From Pocillopora verrucosa (Eukaryota; Cnidaria; Anthozoa; Scleractinia; Pocilloporidae): a DNA stretch of 64,000 nucleotides. Position 1 is the stretch's first letter. Each line of letters starts with the position of its first letter. The stretch lies in contig NC_089315.1 in assembly GCF_036669915.1 (NCBI RefSeq), positions 11,862,997 through 11,926,996 on the forward strand, written 5' to 3'. Both the position numbers and the translations under genes were made by a program. The notes under the pieces are model-generated. The model did not search any database and was not told the DNA's origin. It saw only the letters and a list, made by a program, of their open reading frames with translations. Positions 1 to 12,088 of this stretch are shown piece by piece.

Positions 1-520
1 CATAAGTATCTGATTTTCACACCATCATCCGGTTTTATTTACAGGTGTCCAATTGTAGACTTCTAGTGTCTTACTTTACTCACTAGTGTTCGATATAAGA
101 AACTAATTTTTGATTATGTTATTAGGGTCTGATTTGGAACACAAGTGTCCAATTTAAGACACTAGCATCCAAATTAGACACTAGTGTCTGACTTAAGACA
201 AAACTGTCTGATTTTAGGTACTATAGTGCCCAATTTTAGGTACTAGTGCCCAATTTTAGGCACTAATGCTCAATTATGGACATTAGTGCCCAATTAAAGA
301 CACTAGTGTTCAATGTAGGTACTAGGACCTGATTTTTGACACTAGCATCGAGTTTTGGACACTGGGAGTCCAATTTTAGGCATTACCGTTCAATTTGAGA
401 CATTGGTGTCCATTTTAGACTCTAATGTCCGATTTAGATACTAGTGTCCAATTTAAACACGTCTGATTTCAGTCACTGCTGTCCAATTTTAGACATTGGT
501 GTCTGATTTGAAACAGCTGC
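1..520. repeat. Degenerate ~20-bp satellite
   Basis: Imperfect copies of a unit of about 19-20 bases, roughly 'ACTAGTGTCCAATTTTAGAC', follow one another from the window edge to about 520. Units vary by substitution and small indels (TGTCC, TGCCC, GGTGTC). The array probably continues left of the window. No coding potential is seen. Confidence 0.85.
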
Positions 521-2633
521 AGTGGTCTTTGAGTTACTTAAAAAAAGCCGCTGATTTTCTGTTTTCTTTACAAAGCTTTGAGCACATTTTGAAATGAGTT
601 TTGTTTGGAAATCGTCCGGAAAATAAAATTCCAAATCGAATTTTCACGACATGCGTGAAAGCTGCATTAAATCAAAAGTGCTATGCAAAAGAGTTGACGG
701 AGTTCATTATCCCTCTTGCTGTGATTTATTGCAAATTTTTCCTTACAAGCATGATTTTATTTAAAAAAAAAAACATCCAAATTAGCGTTAATTAACAAGG
801 TATCATTTATTTTTCAAATGTTAAATTTCTTAAGACCTAGCTAAAGACGGTGTCTACCAGCACGTTAATAACTCACCATTATCTTGAATTTGTCCTTTTA
901 TCCTTGATCGACCAGACGTTTCTTGGATGTTGAAATCTATTGAGCCTTCCAATCTTTTTCTTGACTCTCCCTTTAGTTGGCGATCCTAGTACGGAAGAGA
1001 TATTTCGTGAATACTTTTGAATGAAACGAGAGTGGCCGGGTTTTAAAGCCACATGGCTCATAGCTAGGCAGTGCTTATTCCTGAAATTTGTAGCACCAAG
1101 CCAACAGGAGAATGCCACCTTCTCTTGGGTGGGATGATAGTTTATTGAATGTAACCGGCTGCCACTATTTTTGCAGTTTTTCTCGGACATTTTGCTGGAC
1201 TCGAAAAAACGACAGAAATCGAGCTTATGGATATGCCAGATTCTTCCCGTAAACGACCTGAGGTAGCAGTGATGACATTTGTCATCTCTCGTTGACCTTT
1301 CAAGGTTTTGCCCTCCCTATATAATATTCCGTATCAAACATTCTGTATCTATACGTTGTATAATCTTTGAACTTCTATCTGTATTAAGTTATCGCGTCAC
1401 GGATGCCTCCAAATAGGGTAAAGTGGATTAAAAATGATGGGATTATGGCTTAATGGTATGAGAAATGGAAGATGTAGGTCAAAGACCATTAGCGGCACTG
1501 TTTCAACCCTCTCTTAGATTCTATCAGTCAGTTAATGTAAACTGGGCTCGGAGAGTCCCACAGTAGTTTCCCTCAAGGGAGACAACACAAATTTCTGTAG
1601 GTAAAACTAAGCTCGCCGAATAACAGAATGGAATATTATAAACACAACATAATTACCAGAACTTTGAGGAAGGTTTTAATCTTGTGGCATCTACTTGTCC
1701 TGGCAAGTCGTCACGTGATTTTAATACGTTTCATTTGCTCTCATCTGTAGTGAAAAAGGACAGTTATGATCAGATACAGGTGACTTTTCAACGGCTACTT
1801 ATGTAACTTAACACTTATCCCATAATATTTAAAATGATGTTTTAGAATGAGAACAAGGTGTTTGATACAATAAATTGTACGGGACTGGTGTATGTTGACG
1901 TATTTAAAGATAGGTTGAAAACAGCTTACCAGTCAAAGTCCATCTAGCCTGTGTACAAGCTTTCATTATTAGAGCAGCAGGACGTGCGCTTCTCCACCCA
2001 AAGGAATATTTAAGACAAGGCGCGGAGAAGTTTGCCGGAGGTCTGATACTATTTACCAGTCCCAGACCCCTTGCAGGCCTCTCGCCGACTCGCATTACTC
2101 AAGGCCTCATACTTTCCCGCGGGCGAAGAAACTCTCTTGCTCAAAGGATAACAATAAGAGCTAACAATAATGATAAGAGCTCATGCCGTTCTTTGCAGCG
2201 TGAATTGAAAAAGAGTATCATTACTCCAACGGAGTAAGACGATAGTCTTGTGCAAGTAACCCCCACCCTCCACCCCTCCCCCGCATTTTATCGGATTTCC
2301 AAAAATTTGAAAAACTCACTCCGAGATGGAAAAGTACTTATAATACTATTTAAGAAAACCCTTCTTACATAATAATGGCGGAGGTGCCCTAAAACATACC
2401 ACAAACTTGGAAATCCCCTCTCCCCAATCCCCCCTCTCCTTGAGGATGAACTAAGCCCTCATAAAGTCCATTGTCAGAATGTACGCTTCTCCTTCTTTCC
2501 TGCTTTTGAGATGGTAAATAAAGAGAGATCAGATCTTTATTGTCTGATATCAGTCTGCTAAAATCGGCCAGGATAGTCCCAGAACAGTTTCCCTTATTGG
2601 GTTAAAGACAAGGGAAATATCTTTATGTACAAA
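521..2633. other. Intergenic, no supported gene
   Basis: No exon chain with matching splice phases is seen. The longest open frame (103 codons, minus strand, 879-1190) has no family I recognise and no convincing flanking exons. Confidence 0.5.
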
Positions 2634-2678
<45 letters not shown>

Positions 2679-2890
2679 TATAGCAAGTAATTTAGTGTTA
2701 ACAACTGGGTTGAAAACGTAATTAGCCACCGTAAAGGGTAAAAAAACTGACGTTTCGAGCGTTAGCCCTTCGTCAGAGCGACGCGACGCGTTAGCCCTTC
2801 TGACGAAGGGCTAACGCTCGAAACGTCAGCTTTTTTACCCTTTACGGTGGCTAATTTACTTTTTCAATCCCAGTTGTTAACACTAAATTA
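2634..2890. repeat. Palindromic MITE-like element, copy 1
   Basis: It opens with GGGGTAAGTTTCTAAAG at about 2636. From 2688 to 2890 it is an almost perfect inverted repeat with arms of about 95 bases: the left arm includes CCACCGTAAAGGGTAAAA, and the right arm returns as its reverse complement around 2835-2850. The short centre is GCGACGCGACGCG. The same family recurs near 3845, 58501 and 61016. No transposase is present, so it is a non-autonomous element; class unknown. Confidence 0.8.
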
Positions 2891-3245
2891 CCATCTTTAT
2901 GTACAACTCGTTTTCCAAGATGATAGCAGGGAACGCCAATTACCTGAGCTTTGAGGACGATGGTGTCTTCTTATCCGAATGATATGTCACGTGATCCAAT
3001 TTCATTAATTGTTGTCTACGAATGAAAATATTGTGATCATCAGATACAAGTTAATTAAAAACTGCGAATTTACATCCATCCTTGTGTTCACCTTGGTGTA
3101 TGCATGAGCTGACCTAAGGCATGAAGCTATTGTCTCTATTGATTCGATTTATTTGAAAATTTGGCCATAAAATTTTATTCGTAACCAAAACTTCACACCA
3201 CCATTCTCGTGCTTAGAAGGGGAGGACATCTTCCAGCTAAAATAA

Positions 3246-3272
3246 TTGGGGTGGGGTGGGGTGGGGTGGGGT
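3246..3272 (+). repeat. (GGGGT)n microsatellite
   Basis: Four to five tandem GGGGT units. Runs of four G separated by single T are compatible with a G-quadruplex on the + strand. Nothing links it to a gene. Confidence 0.8.
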
Positions 3273-3844
3273 AGGAGTGGTGATGATACCCTGAAAGAGG
3301 TATAACTAAATAATCGAGATATTATTCCCGCTTTGATTTGTCAAATTACCGCCATGTTTGTAAAGGTAAAAGACTGCACTTTCTATCAATTCGCGGGTGG
3401 TTTGATTTCTAGGAAGTCACTTCGCCAGTAAGCTTTTTGAATGTGCAATCTTCTGGTTGAATCACTTTTAATTTGCTATCAAGTAGGGTGTTTTAAACCT
3501 AAGTGTAAATCCCTATGAAAGCTATATTCTGGCATAAGCTGGGGCACTAAGTAGGTCAAAAACTACCTTTTTGTAAATTTACTTAGTGCATTTGATGCAA
3601 TCTATACTGCAATCTACAATGAGCAAATCTATCATAGGTTAGATTCTAACACACTTGTATTACCTTCGTTCTAATCATGGTTCTTGAACAAAAAAGATTA
3701 GTAAAATTCAGAATACTCTTGGAGGTTAGACTATGATGGATAAATTTACCCCAAAACCTTGCTTGATTTTTAAATTTGAAGCAGAGAAATTTATAATACC
3801 ACTGGCTGTGTTTTCCACGACAATCAACCGTACACTGAATTAGG

Positions 3845-3985
3845 GGGGTAAGTTTCTAGAGAAACTGTGGTGCTGCGTCAGTGAGAGAGTAATTTAGTGT
3901 TAACAACTGAGTTGAAAAGGTAAATTGGCCACCGTAAAGAGTCAAAGGCTGACCTTTGGAGCGTTAGACCCTCGTCAGAGTGAAT
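3845..3985. repeat. Palindromic MITE-like family, copy 2 (half element)
   Basis: It matches the left half of the element at 2634-2890: GGTAAGTTTCTAGAGAAAC, then GCTGCGTCAGTG, TAATTTAGTGTTAACAACT, the ACCGTAAAG block and CGTCAGAG. The right arm is missing, so the copy is truncated at or near the palindrome centre. Confidence 0.75.
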
Positions 3986-5189
3986 TGAATTAACTGAGAT
4001 TGTTCCTTTCTACCCTTTGCTAAAAGCTGCGGTAAAATTTCCGCACAACCCCATACTACATTATGCATTCAGTTCTTGGATAGAGAAAACAATGACAAAA
4101 ACAATACATTGCCATTAGGAAAACAGATTTGTTTTACACTAGTATGGGGCTATGCGGAAACTTTACCTATCACAGGATGGAAACAGAATTGTTCGGTAAA
4201 TACCTGTTGGAAAGGGTTATAACGAGTTCATTTGTCCACTTATTCGTCGCTGAAATCCACGTGTTCTTGTCCAGGAAAGCGACGCTAAGTTTAACCCAAG
4301 CAAAACAACACCAGAATCTTGTTCACCAGCGTACCACTGGACAACCATGACGAACATATGAGTGATACAAAACATCTACATTGTGCAATTTGGCGAACTG
4401 ATTACTTGTATATTCGGCCATCTTGTCATTTGAATGTCATTTCAAACCCTCGCGAGGTGATAAAAAATGAAGAATAAATTAACATTTATGTTAGATCTGA
4501 AATTCAAATGAAGGCAGTTCCTGATATGTTTCAGGACGGAATAAGAAGGCGTTGTTTATTTGACTTAGCCATGATGGAAATAGGGGAAGCGTGAAGCTAA
4601 AAACATACAACTCACATGAAGACATTCTGGTCATAAGCAAGAGAGATTTAAAATTCTTCTTCTCATTTTAAAAAACCCATACACTTATCGCAAAGAGTAG
4701 GGAACGTAGTCCCCGGTGTTGTGGTCTGCCCTAGAAGAATCCGAGCATGTAAGCCTTGCAGAGAGGGAATGCTCGTAATATGGTGTATATATATATATAA
4801 TATAAAAAGTTTGCAAAAAACCATGGCGACATTAAATTTTCTCACTTCACACAGAAAGGTTGACAGCTGTAATCTTAGCCGAGAGAAGCAGAACCGATGC
4901 CTAAATTGTTGAAATGCATTAACTGTATTCAAGGAAAGCCCTCTTTAACACCACAAACAGCAATTAATGGACTACAACAATGTGTTTTTTTATACACGAT
5001 TTAACTTTGTAAAAGAGTTTTAATTTCTAACTCAAGCTTTAACATTCTTGTGCCCAGGCTTAGCGCTTCGACATCTGTATGATGTCAAGAAGTGACGACA
5101 CAAACACGTTACCATGCAACTAGTCATAAACAAATCGAAACTTTGTTTCACCACAAGAGCTCGGTTCTTATTGAAGCAAAGTGAAGAGA
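3986..5189. other. Intergenic / upstream of coiled-coil gene
   Basis: No supported exon. A short (TA)n run lies near 4785-4800. The promoter and 5' UTR of the gene starting at 5190 should lie at the right end, but I see no diagnostic element. Confidence 0.4.
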
Positions 5190-8100
5190 ATGGATTTTTC
5201 GTATTTATCGAATGGTCCTAGTGAAGATGTCAAATACAAAATGAACAAAAACATCTCAGGTGACGAGGAGTCCGTGGAAAAATCCTTTTCTGCGAGAATA
5301 TTTGAGAAAGAAGTTAGTGTAACGAATCGTTCTGCTGAGTATTATAATAAGCCTCTGCAGGTTTCACATGGGGCACAGATCATGGCCAATGAGGTGGGCG
5401 TTTCCCAATCATTAGGAATTTAATTTCTTTTAAGTCATACGTTTAATGCATTTAAGTTAGAATTTGTTATCGAAAGGGCATGAAGAAAAAAGCTTTTTTA
5501 AGTGATGGCAAGAAGACTTGATTCATTCTATAAGCCGTGAAATCGGTCGTAGATTGTTCAGTTCGAATCATAACTAGGCTTCGTCCAAACTTAGCTCAGT
5601 TTTAAGCTTGGTCAACTCTTAAGAAATATTTAAACCAATTGGAAGTTTTTTTTGCAGGAAAGATGTTTAGGTAACCAGGTTGAAAAATTTCCTCGTAAAG
5701 AGATGAAAAAGCGCGCGCAACTAAAATTCTTAGATTTTGACGTCACTCTTTGACATTCCTCTATCTTTCCGCTGTAAGTTAATTATGTGTTATGTCCTCA
5801 ACTTTGATGATTTTGACAGTTTTGTTGTGTCCCTAATGGCACAATTTCTTTCAGTTTGCGAGAGAGAAGGAACAACTTACGCAAAAGATCGCTTACCTTG
5901 AAACAGAGATTAACGGTTAGTACCATGAAGTGACGCATGCGAGATAACAGAGGCACGTGTGTGGACTTAAGACATTAAACTGTGGAGGGGCCGAGGTTTA
6001 ACTGTATGTCCATGACAAAAGGTCCTTACACCCCCTCCCCTCTCCCCCTATTTATTGTTCCGTCATGAACAGTTCAGTTTTTTATAGTTCCCGATTTGAC
6101 CCACTGATTCAAAACTGTAATTTCACTCATCTTTATTTCAAGTATCTGTGATATTTATTTGCATTTTACCAGCTAAGGAAAAGGAGATCGCCATCCTTCA
6201 GCAAACTCTCTCTGGTAGAGACAAAAAGATTACTGATCTCAAAGAAAAACTGTCCCAACTACAAAAAAATGGGCAAAGAAATAATTTTGATTTTGCCGAA
6301 CAAATGGAAACAATGGATAAAAAGCTACAGGAGGCAAAGAAGAACATTGCCGAGTTCGAGGCTGGTGTAATTTTCAATGTCATGAAGAATGAAATGGAAG
6401 CAAAAGAATCCCAGAGCGAGCCCAAGGCATTTAATGGTGAGTATACAAGGCGCGATGGCGACCACGCAGTTAATACGACCGACTTGTCTTCATGAACTCA
6501 AATTATGTTCCAGGTATGCATCCAATAATAAAGATGGGGAAAGAACGAGGGTCTGCATCACCTTTAACTAATGATAAATCGTTGCTTTAAAAGGCCAAGG
6601 AAGACTAGAAAATGCTAAAAATTGCTGTTCACGCCATCTGCGAAATCATCATTTACCGGCCTGATTTAAAAGTACGTTTCCAATTTCACAAAAGACACAA
6701 CTTAAAAATGTGATATTCCATCCCCAAGACGAGAACAGGCACTTTACCCTAAAAGCGTTTTAAGATTCTTTTAATAACGGTTGAGAACGTGTTCTTCTAT
6801 GCACTTGAATTTTCATTTGTTTTGCTTTATTTTTCAACTAGGCAAAGATTACTTTGACCATCAACCATCATGGTTTGATACCCTATTAAACAACGGTGGA
6901 TATCTTGAAGTGGAAAACTTTCCAGTAACAGCCAAAGAGATTCAAGCTAAGAAGAATGTTAGATCAAATTCAAGGCCCACCACTGAGTCAGCTAAAGGTG
7001 TGCAGACGGAAACTTATAAAATAATATTTCACACATTCAACAGACCGCAGCGATAGCAGTGTAGTCTGATGAGTGACAAAACGGTGTGACTCTTAGAATT
7101 GATCAGAGAAGTGTTCTTTCACGCAATGTTTGATTTTCATTTATCCTTTTTTTTTTTAACTAGACAAAGATTACTTTGACCATCAACCGTCATGGTTTGA
7201 CACTCCATCAAAGAACGGTGGATGTCTTAAACTTGAAAACTTTCCAGTGACAGCAAAAGATCTTGATGCGATGAAGAATTTCCAATCAAATTCAAAGCCC
7301 TCCACTCCAGCAGCGAAAGGTATGAAGGAAGAAACTTGTAAATTATGAATACTTAACAATCTACATCTGAGCGAAAGCAGCCTTTAGTATAATGAGTAAC
7401 AAAATAGTAAGACACTTAGAATTGTCAATATTCTCTTCAGCTTTAGTACCTCTGCATAGTACCCTCCTCATTTAGTGGCTATGGAGGAACTAAATGATTT
7501 GATGATTGTTAAGCAAAATGAAATTTTAGTGAAAACATATCATCAGTACTCTCTAAAGAGGAAAAATGCAAGGCGATTAAAATTCTAATTTTGCTTTCCT
7601 CTGATCTGAAAAAATTAATTCAAGTAAATTTTGATATTTCATTCTCTTTCTTTCCCTTTTTACCCAAGATTGTGGTGAGGCGAAATGTCAACAAACACGT
7701 GTCCCCGACGGCAGTTTTGTCCGAGCTGAAATGAAGAAAAACTGTCCACCACCCCAGAGAGAAAATGAATCCAAAAAAATCACCGGTTCTGTTGGTCAGA
7801 GGGTCAACCCGTTTTCTAGAAAGGCAAAACCTTTGGATCGACCAGCACAAAGTCCTGTGAATAAGAATGGGAGACCTCAAGTCGAGAAAAGCAGCCTGCA
7901 AGTACAACCGAGGAATATCTCCAATTTATCCTTTTCCAGGCAGAAAAATCCGCTTCTCGAGAAGGCTAGGGCTTTGGATCGACCAATAACCGATTGTGCA
8001 GCCGCCGACATCAGAGGAACTGAAGTTGTGATCAACACTCTACCAGTTCAGCTCAAAGGTGTTCCATCCAACAGTATCACAGATTCCTCTGGTAACAAGG

Positions 8101-8927
8101 TGAACCCCTTTTCCAAGAGAGCTAAATTCGTTACAAAACCATCAAACATCCTTGCTGCCAAGTTTGCTCAAACTCAACCTGTGATGATTGATGCTGCATT
8201 CAATAATGGAGAGATCAATCCGAGTTCCGAGAAAGCCAGAGGTATGGTTAGTCGAACGTCATTTGATAGATTAAGAGGAGGATTTAATTGTAAAGAGTGA
8301 GCTTCCTTATCCAATTCTCAAGGTCATGATTTGCGCGGCAAATCTCGCCCAATTTCACTCAGTTTTGGTTCAGTAAGCTAAACATCCCAGGTATCCTCAT
8401 ATTCAAACGGAATTCCCTATGTCACAGTCACGAATCAAACAGTTCATATTATGATAGCTCTTCAAGAAATGTAGAGGCCTATCTACAACTTAATCTGTGA
8501 TAGGATGAGGTTTTTAACAAAAATCTTTCTGGATTTTATAGGGAGTCCGTATTCTTTCCATCGCCCATTACCTCCTACTCTGGCGAGCATCGTTCCCAGT
8601 GGATCTCAAATAGCTTTCGCTCACCAGCAGATCAAACGACACTCCATTCCTCAAACTGGTAGGTAGCTAAAAATGAAATTCTGCAAACTGTCACAGGCCT
8701 TTCATAAACTCCCTGGGGTCAAACTTCGTAAGGGTTTGGGGGGAGGGGGGTTGATACCTTAAAGGTATGACATATATGTGGCATTGTAGAACTCGCTGCG
8801 AAACTCGCTCAGAAACAACCGAATTTGGGATATACAACTTCAGTCAGTCTCAATTTTTTTTGTTTTTTCCACAGAACAAGGATTGCTGAAGAGAACTTTT
8901 AACAAGTGGTTCGGATCATACTTCTGA
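5190..8927 (+). CDS. Uncharacterised coiled-coil protein with duplicated 52-residue exon
   Basis: I do not recognise this gene. Eight exons join in phase: 5190-5393, 5855-5915, 6173-6436, 6842-6997, 7164-7319, 7669-8241, 8542-8658, 8875-8927; 1584 nt, 527 aa. The ATG at 5190 follows an in-frame GTG at 5181 and is the first ATG of the frame. Residues about 69-160 are charged heptad-like sequence (KEKEIAILQQ, DKKITDLKEKL), so probably a coiled coil. Residues 177-228 and 229-280 are two copies of one unit starting with a Gly or Asp codon split across the splice, then KDYFDHQPSWFDT, encoded by two 156-nt exons of identical phase. Residues 281-471 carry a repeated motif: NPFSRKAKPLDRP at 327, NPLLEKARALDRP at 374, NPFSKRAKFVTKP at 426, and a partial NPSSEKAR at 464. 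The C-terminus is basic/aromatic (KRTFNKWFGSYF). No signal peptide or membrane segment. The last donor (GTGAGT at 8929) lies just after the stop, so a 3' UTR exon probably starts near 9062. Cytoplasmic or cytoskeletal scaffold is only a guess. Confidence 0.8.
6842..7319 (+). repeat. Tandem exon duplication (156 nt + 156 nt)
   Basis: Exons 6842-6997 and 7164-7319 are each exactly 156 nt, both phase 1-1. The encoded 52-residue units share KDYFDHQPSWFDT, NGG, ENFPVTAK, a middle SNS and a closing AKG. The short intron between them (6998-7163) resembles the flanking intron near its acceptor (AATTTTCATTTG-like, CTAG acceptor). Because the exons are symmetric, either or both can be used without a frameshift. 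Confidence 0.92.
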
Positions 8928-9441
8928 AGTGAGTGCATAGCTATTCAGTAAATTAAGTGCGACATACCTGTCAATAATTTGGCATTACCCTGATTGAAGT
9001 AATTTACTTTAGTTTGACTTAATACCGTGATATTGACCCTGATATTTTATTCATTCCACAGATCATCTTCAATGCAGATGACTCAACTTTAACTCTTTCT
9101 AATTCTTAACAATTTCACGTTGTTTGTTATTTTGAGCTTGTTATATGTGATCGTCTTTTGAAAAAAATCTGTGAGCAAATTAATCAAACAACCAAGTCTA
9201 AATGGTTATGATTCCAGTTTGATGCTTAGGGTTATGAACTCATTTGTAAATATGTACATAGTATGGTAATATTTGACTATGTTTTGATGAATGTTCACCA
9301 AATTCGTCAAAATTGTTCATTTTTTATCCCATAATATACATTAAAGAAGAAATGAGGTATATTTTGAAGAAACAATTCGTTTGACAAACGTGTGTTTAAC
9401 TTTGATTAGCGTGGTCTATAATGTACCATGCATTATTTATA

Positions 9442-9447
9442 AATAAA
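9442..9447 (+). promoter_or_regulatory. Poly(A) signal AATAAA, coiled-coil gene
   Basis: A canonical AATAAA about 515 bases beyond the stop at 8927, downstream of the probable 3' UTR exon starting near 9062 after a TTCCACAG acceptor. It suits the end of the transcript. Confidence 0.5.
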
Positions 9448-10260
9448 AAGTACGTAATAACCATGCAAGGTTAGATGAGTGTTGCAGCATTTGTTTAATT
9501 TACCTTTCCCCAAAGATTGTAGGTAATTCAGTCCTGGTGATGACTGTGATAACTAAGATAAGTTCCTGTGAACACGGTGTAATCGCTGTTGACCTGACTT
9601 GTTTACATTCGGTCAACTCGTTCTTAGACTAAAAAAACAGAGTCACCCACGGTGAATGACCGCTAAATACAGGTTACACAGGTTAGGGGTATTGTACCAG
9701 CCTGTTTGTTCATTTTATTCTCGACAAAGAGAACTTCACTGCAGTTTACGATCGGATATCGACATCTTAACGTCAGAGTTTGGCACGTAGACATACTGCA
9801 AAAACGTTTACCTCCTTCTAACTTGCATTGGCTATCGAAGGATGAAGAGCTTGAAATGGATAATACATAAGAAACATAAAAGGGGGAAAAGAGGCAAAAA
9901 AAAAAATACATAAAACGGTTAAAGCCAAACAAAACCATTTCTATTTTAAGGAAAAAGAGTCTTTGGCAGCGACTTCTGAGCAACAGAAAAAACATTACAG
10001 GATTTAAAATATAACTAACAGTTAACAAAGTGGCCCGAAAAAGAAAACTGCTCTGAAACAAAAATAAGGGAAAAGGAAAAAATAAGATAAAAATGATGAT
10101 AATAAGGAGAAAAAGAAGAGAAAAACAGCAAAAACAAAAATGCAATTTCGCGGGGAGGAGTTCCTCGGCCCCCAAGCCAGTTTGAGAGTTACTCCTTGTC
10201 CGCAAGCTCCAAATCATACTCGGGGAGAAGTTATTCGGCCCCCAAGCCAGATTGAGAATA

Positions 10261-10350
10261 ACTCCTATAGCGTGATTCGAACTCACGATCTCGATGACCT
10301 CTCTTGCACTCGTTGCGCGCCTACGATTGCCGCTCGACCATCTCGAAACT
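10261..10350 (-). repeat. tRNA(Ser/Leu)-like element in unit A
   Basis: Read on the minus strand it has TGGTCGAGCGG, fitting a Pol III A box of class II tRNAs, and about 45 bases later GAGTTCGAATCAC, fitting a B box/T arm. It does not fold as a clean tRNA, so I read it as the head of a tRNA-derived SINE. Confidence 0.6.
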
Positions 10351-12000
10351 ACATATTTAATAAGCATGAATTGTCGGTGTGGTGAGTTTTAAAATACCAG
10401 GTTGGGGGGGAGGGTGAGGAACTTTGTGTTACTGAGGGTGCAATCGAGCGTTTCCGGTCAAGAATAAAAGAAATAAATCATACAAAGACTGACAAAAGCG
10501 ATCTACACGAGGAATATTAGCATATGTTGTAATGGCGGACGGCTTCGTTTGCTGAAGCTCTCTAATATGATTCCTCGGTACTGCATTGCACATCTTTTAC
10601 TGCGCATAAAAATCACGGAATCATTTAGGCTAATAAGCGCACTTATCGTATTTTAATCCATGGACCAGGTTAAAAGGCTCGATGGTCTTTAGCTCTTGAT
10701 TGAGATCACTGATCTGTATTTTCCGTTGCATAATTTTGGTGTACAAATGATCCCTTTTAGATTGGGGAATCTTATTTGGTCTTTTTGGCTCCAATGAATC
10801 CCTCAATAAAGAAGATAGTAATCCTTTATAATAACAAAATTTGCATTATCATTGACAAGCTCTTTGAGTTCATGCACGGATAAAAAGGCGTTCAAGACTT
10901 TAACCGAATAAATCTGCAACTTACTGAACTGATGGCTTATGAGTACTGTGATTAAAAAAACGGGTCGATCTGTATCGGAGAGTTGTGCAGTGACCAACAG
11001 GAAGGGCCTGAAAGGGTGTCAGGAGCCATAGACGGGGATAGAGAACTTAACTACTTGATTTAGTTTACAAACACTCAGTAATCAAGGTGAGCTACTAGAA
11101 CCAGTTGTATCTGGTTAAGCCTTGACAAACTGTGAAGTTGATGCCAACTAAAAACTTTACTTGACCTGAACAAACAAACAATATCGGTATAGCAAACAAA
11201 AGCAGCATTTCAAGCGTCAAGAACAACATTTCCTTTTAAATCATGTTTTGAATCTTGCTTCCAGTCAAGAGATGGTATTGGAGTTATTTTCTCTCATGTT
11301 TTAATATTATGGGGCTCTGTCCAATTTTGTGTGAGTTCGTTGCATAAAATTTCGGACGATCACCGATACATGACATTCGCATGATTACGGAAAGTTAGCT
11401 GATGTCGAAGATGTGTTCCAGCACCGATCCTCACACACTTACCAGCCTATTTGTTCATTTTATTCTCGACAAAGAGAACTTCACTGCAGTTAATGATCGG
11501 ATATCGATATCTTGACGTCAGAGTTTGGCACGTAGACATACTGAGAAAACATTTACCTCCTTCTAAGTTGCACTGCCTATGTAAGGATGACGAGCTTGAA
11601 ATGGATAATACATAAACAACGTAAAAGGAGGAAAAGAGGTTAAAAAAATACATAAAACGGTTAAAGCCAAACAAAACCATTTCTATTTTAAGGAAAAAGA
11701 GTCTGTGCCGGCGACTTCTGAGCAACAGAAAACACTACAGGATTTAGAATATAACTAACAATTAACAAAGTAACCCGAAAAGAAAACTGCTCAGAAAAAA
11801 CAAGGGAAAAACAAAAGAGAAGATAAAATAATGATAATAAGGAGAAAAAGAAGAGAAAAACAGCAAAAACAAAAATGGAAATTTCGCGGGGAGGAGTTCC
11901 CCGGCCCCCAAGCCAGTTTGAGAGTTACTCCTTGTCCGCAAGCTCCAAATCATACTCGGGGAGAAGTTATTCGGCCCCCAAGCCAGATTGAGAATAACTC

Positions 12001-12088
12001 CTATAGCGTGATTCGAACCCGCGACCTCGATGACCTCTCCTGCACTCGTTGCGCGCCTGCGATTGCCGCTCGACCATCTCGAAACTAC
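12001..12088 (-). repeat. tRNA(Ser/Leu)-like element in unit B
   Basis: Same element as in unit A with a better B box: minus strand reads A box TGGTCGAGCGG and GCGGGTTCGAATCACG, which can form most of a T arm. This is the best preserved copy. Confidence 0.62.

Noticed and set aside
879-1190. 103-codon minus-strand open frame
   Set aside because: No recognisable family, no in-phase neighbouring exons and no clear promoter or poly(A) context; compatible with chance in this AT-rich DNA.
9663-10367. 234-codon minus-strand open frame
   Set aside because: It lies in the tandem array, is shortened or broken in the other units, and is mostly Phe/Leu/Ser from A-rich DNA; no conserved domain.
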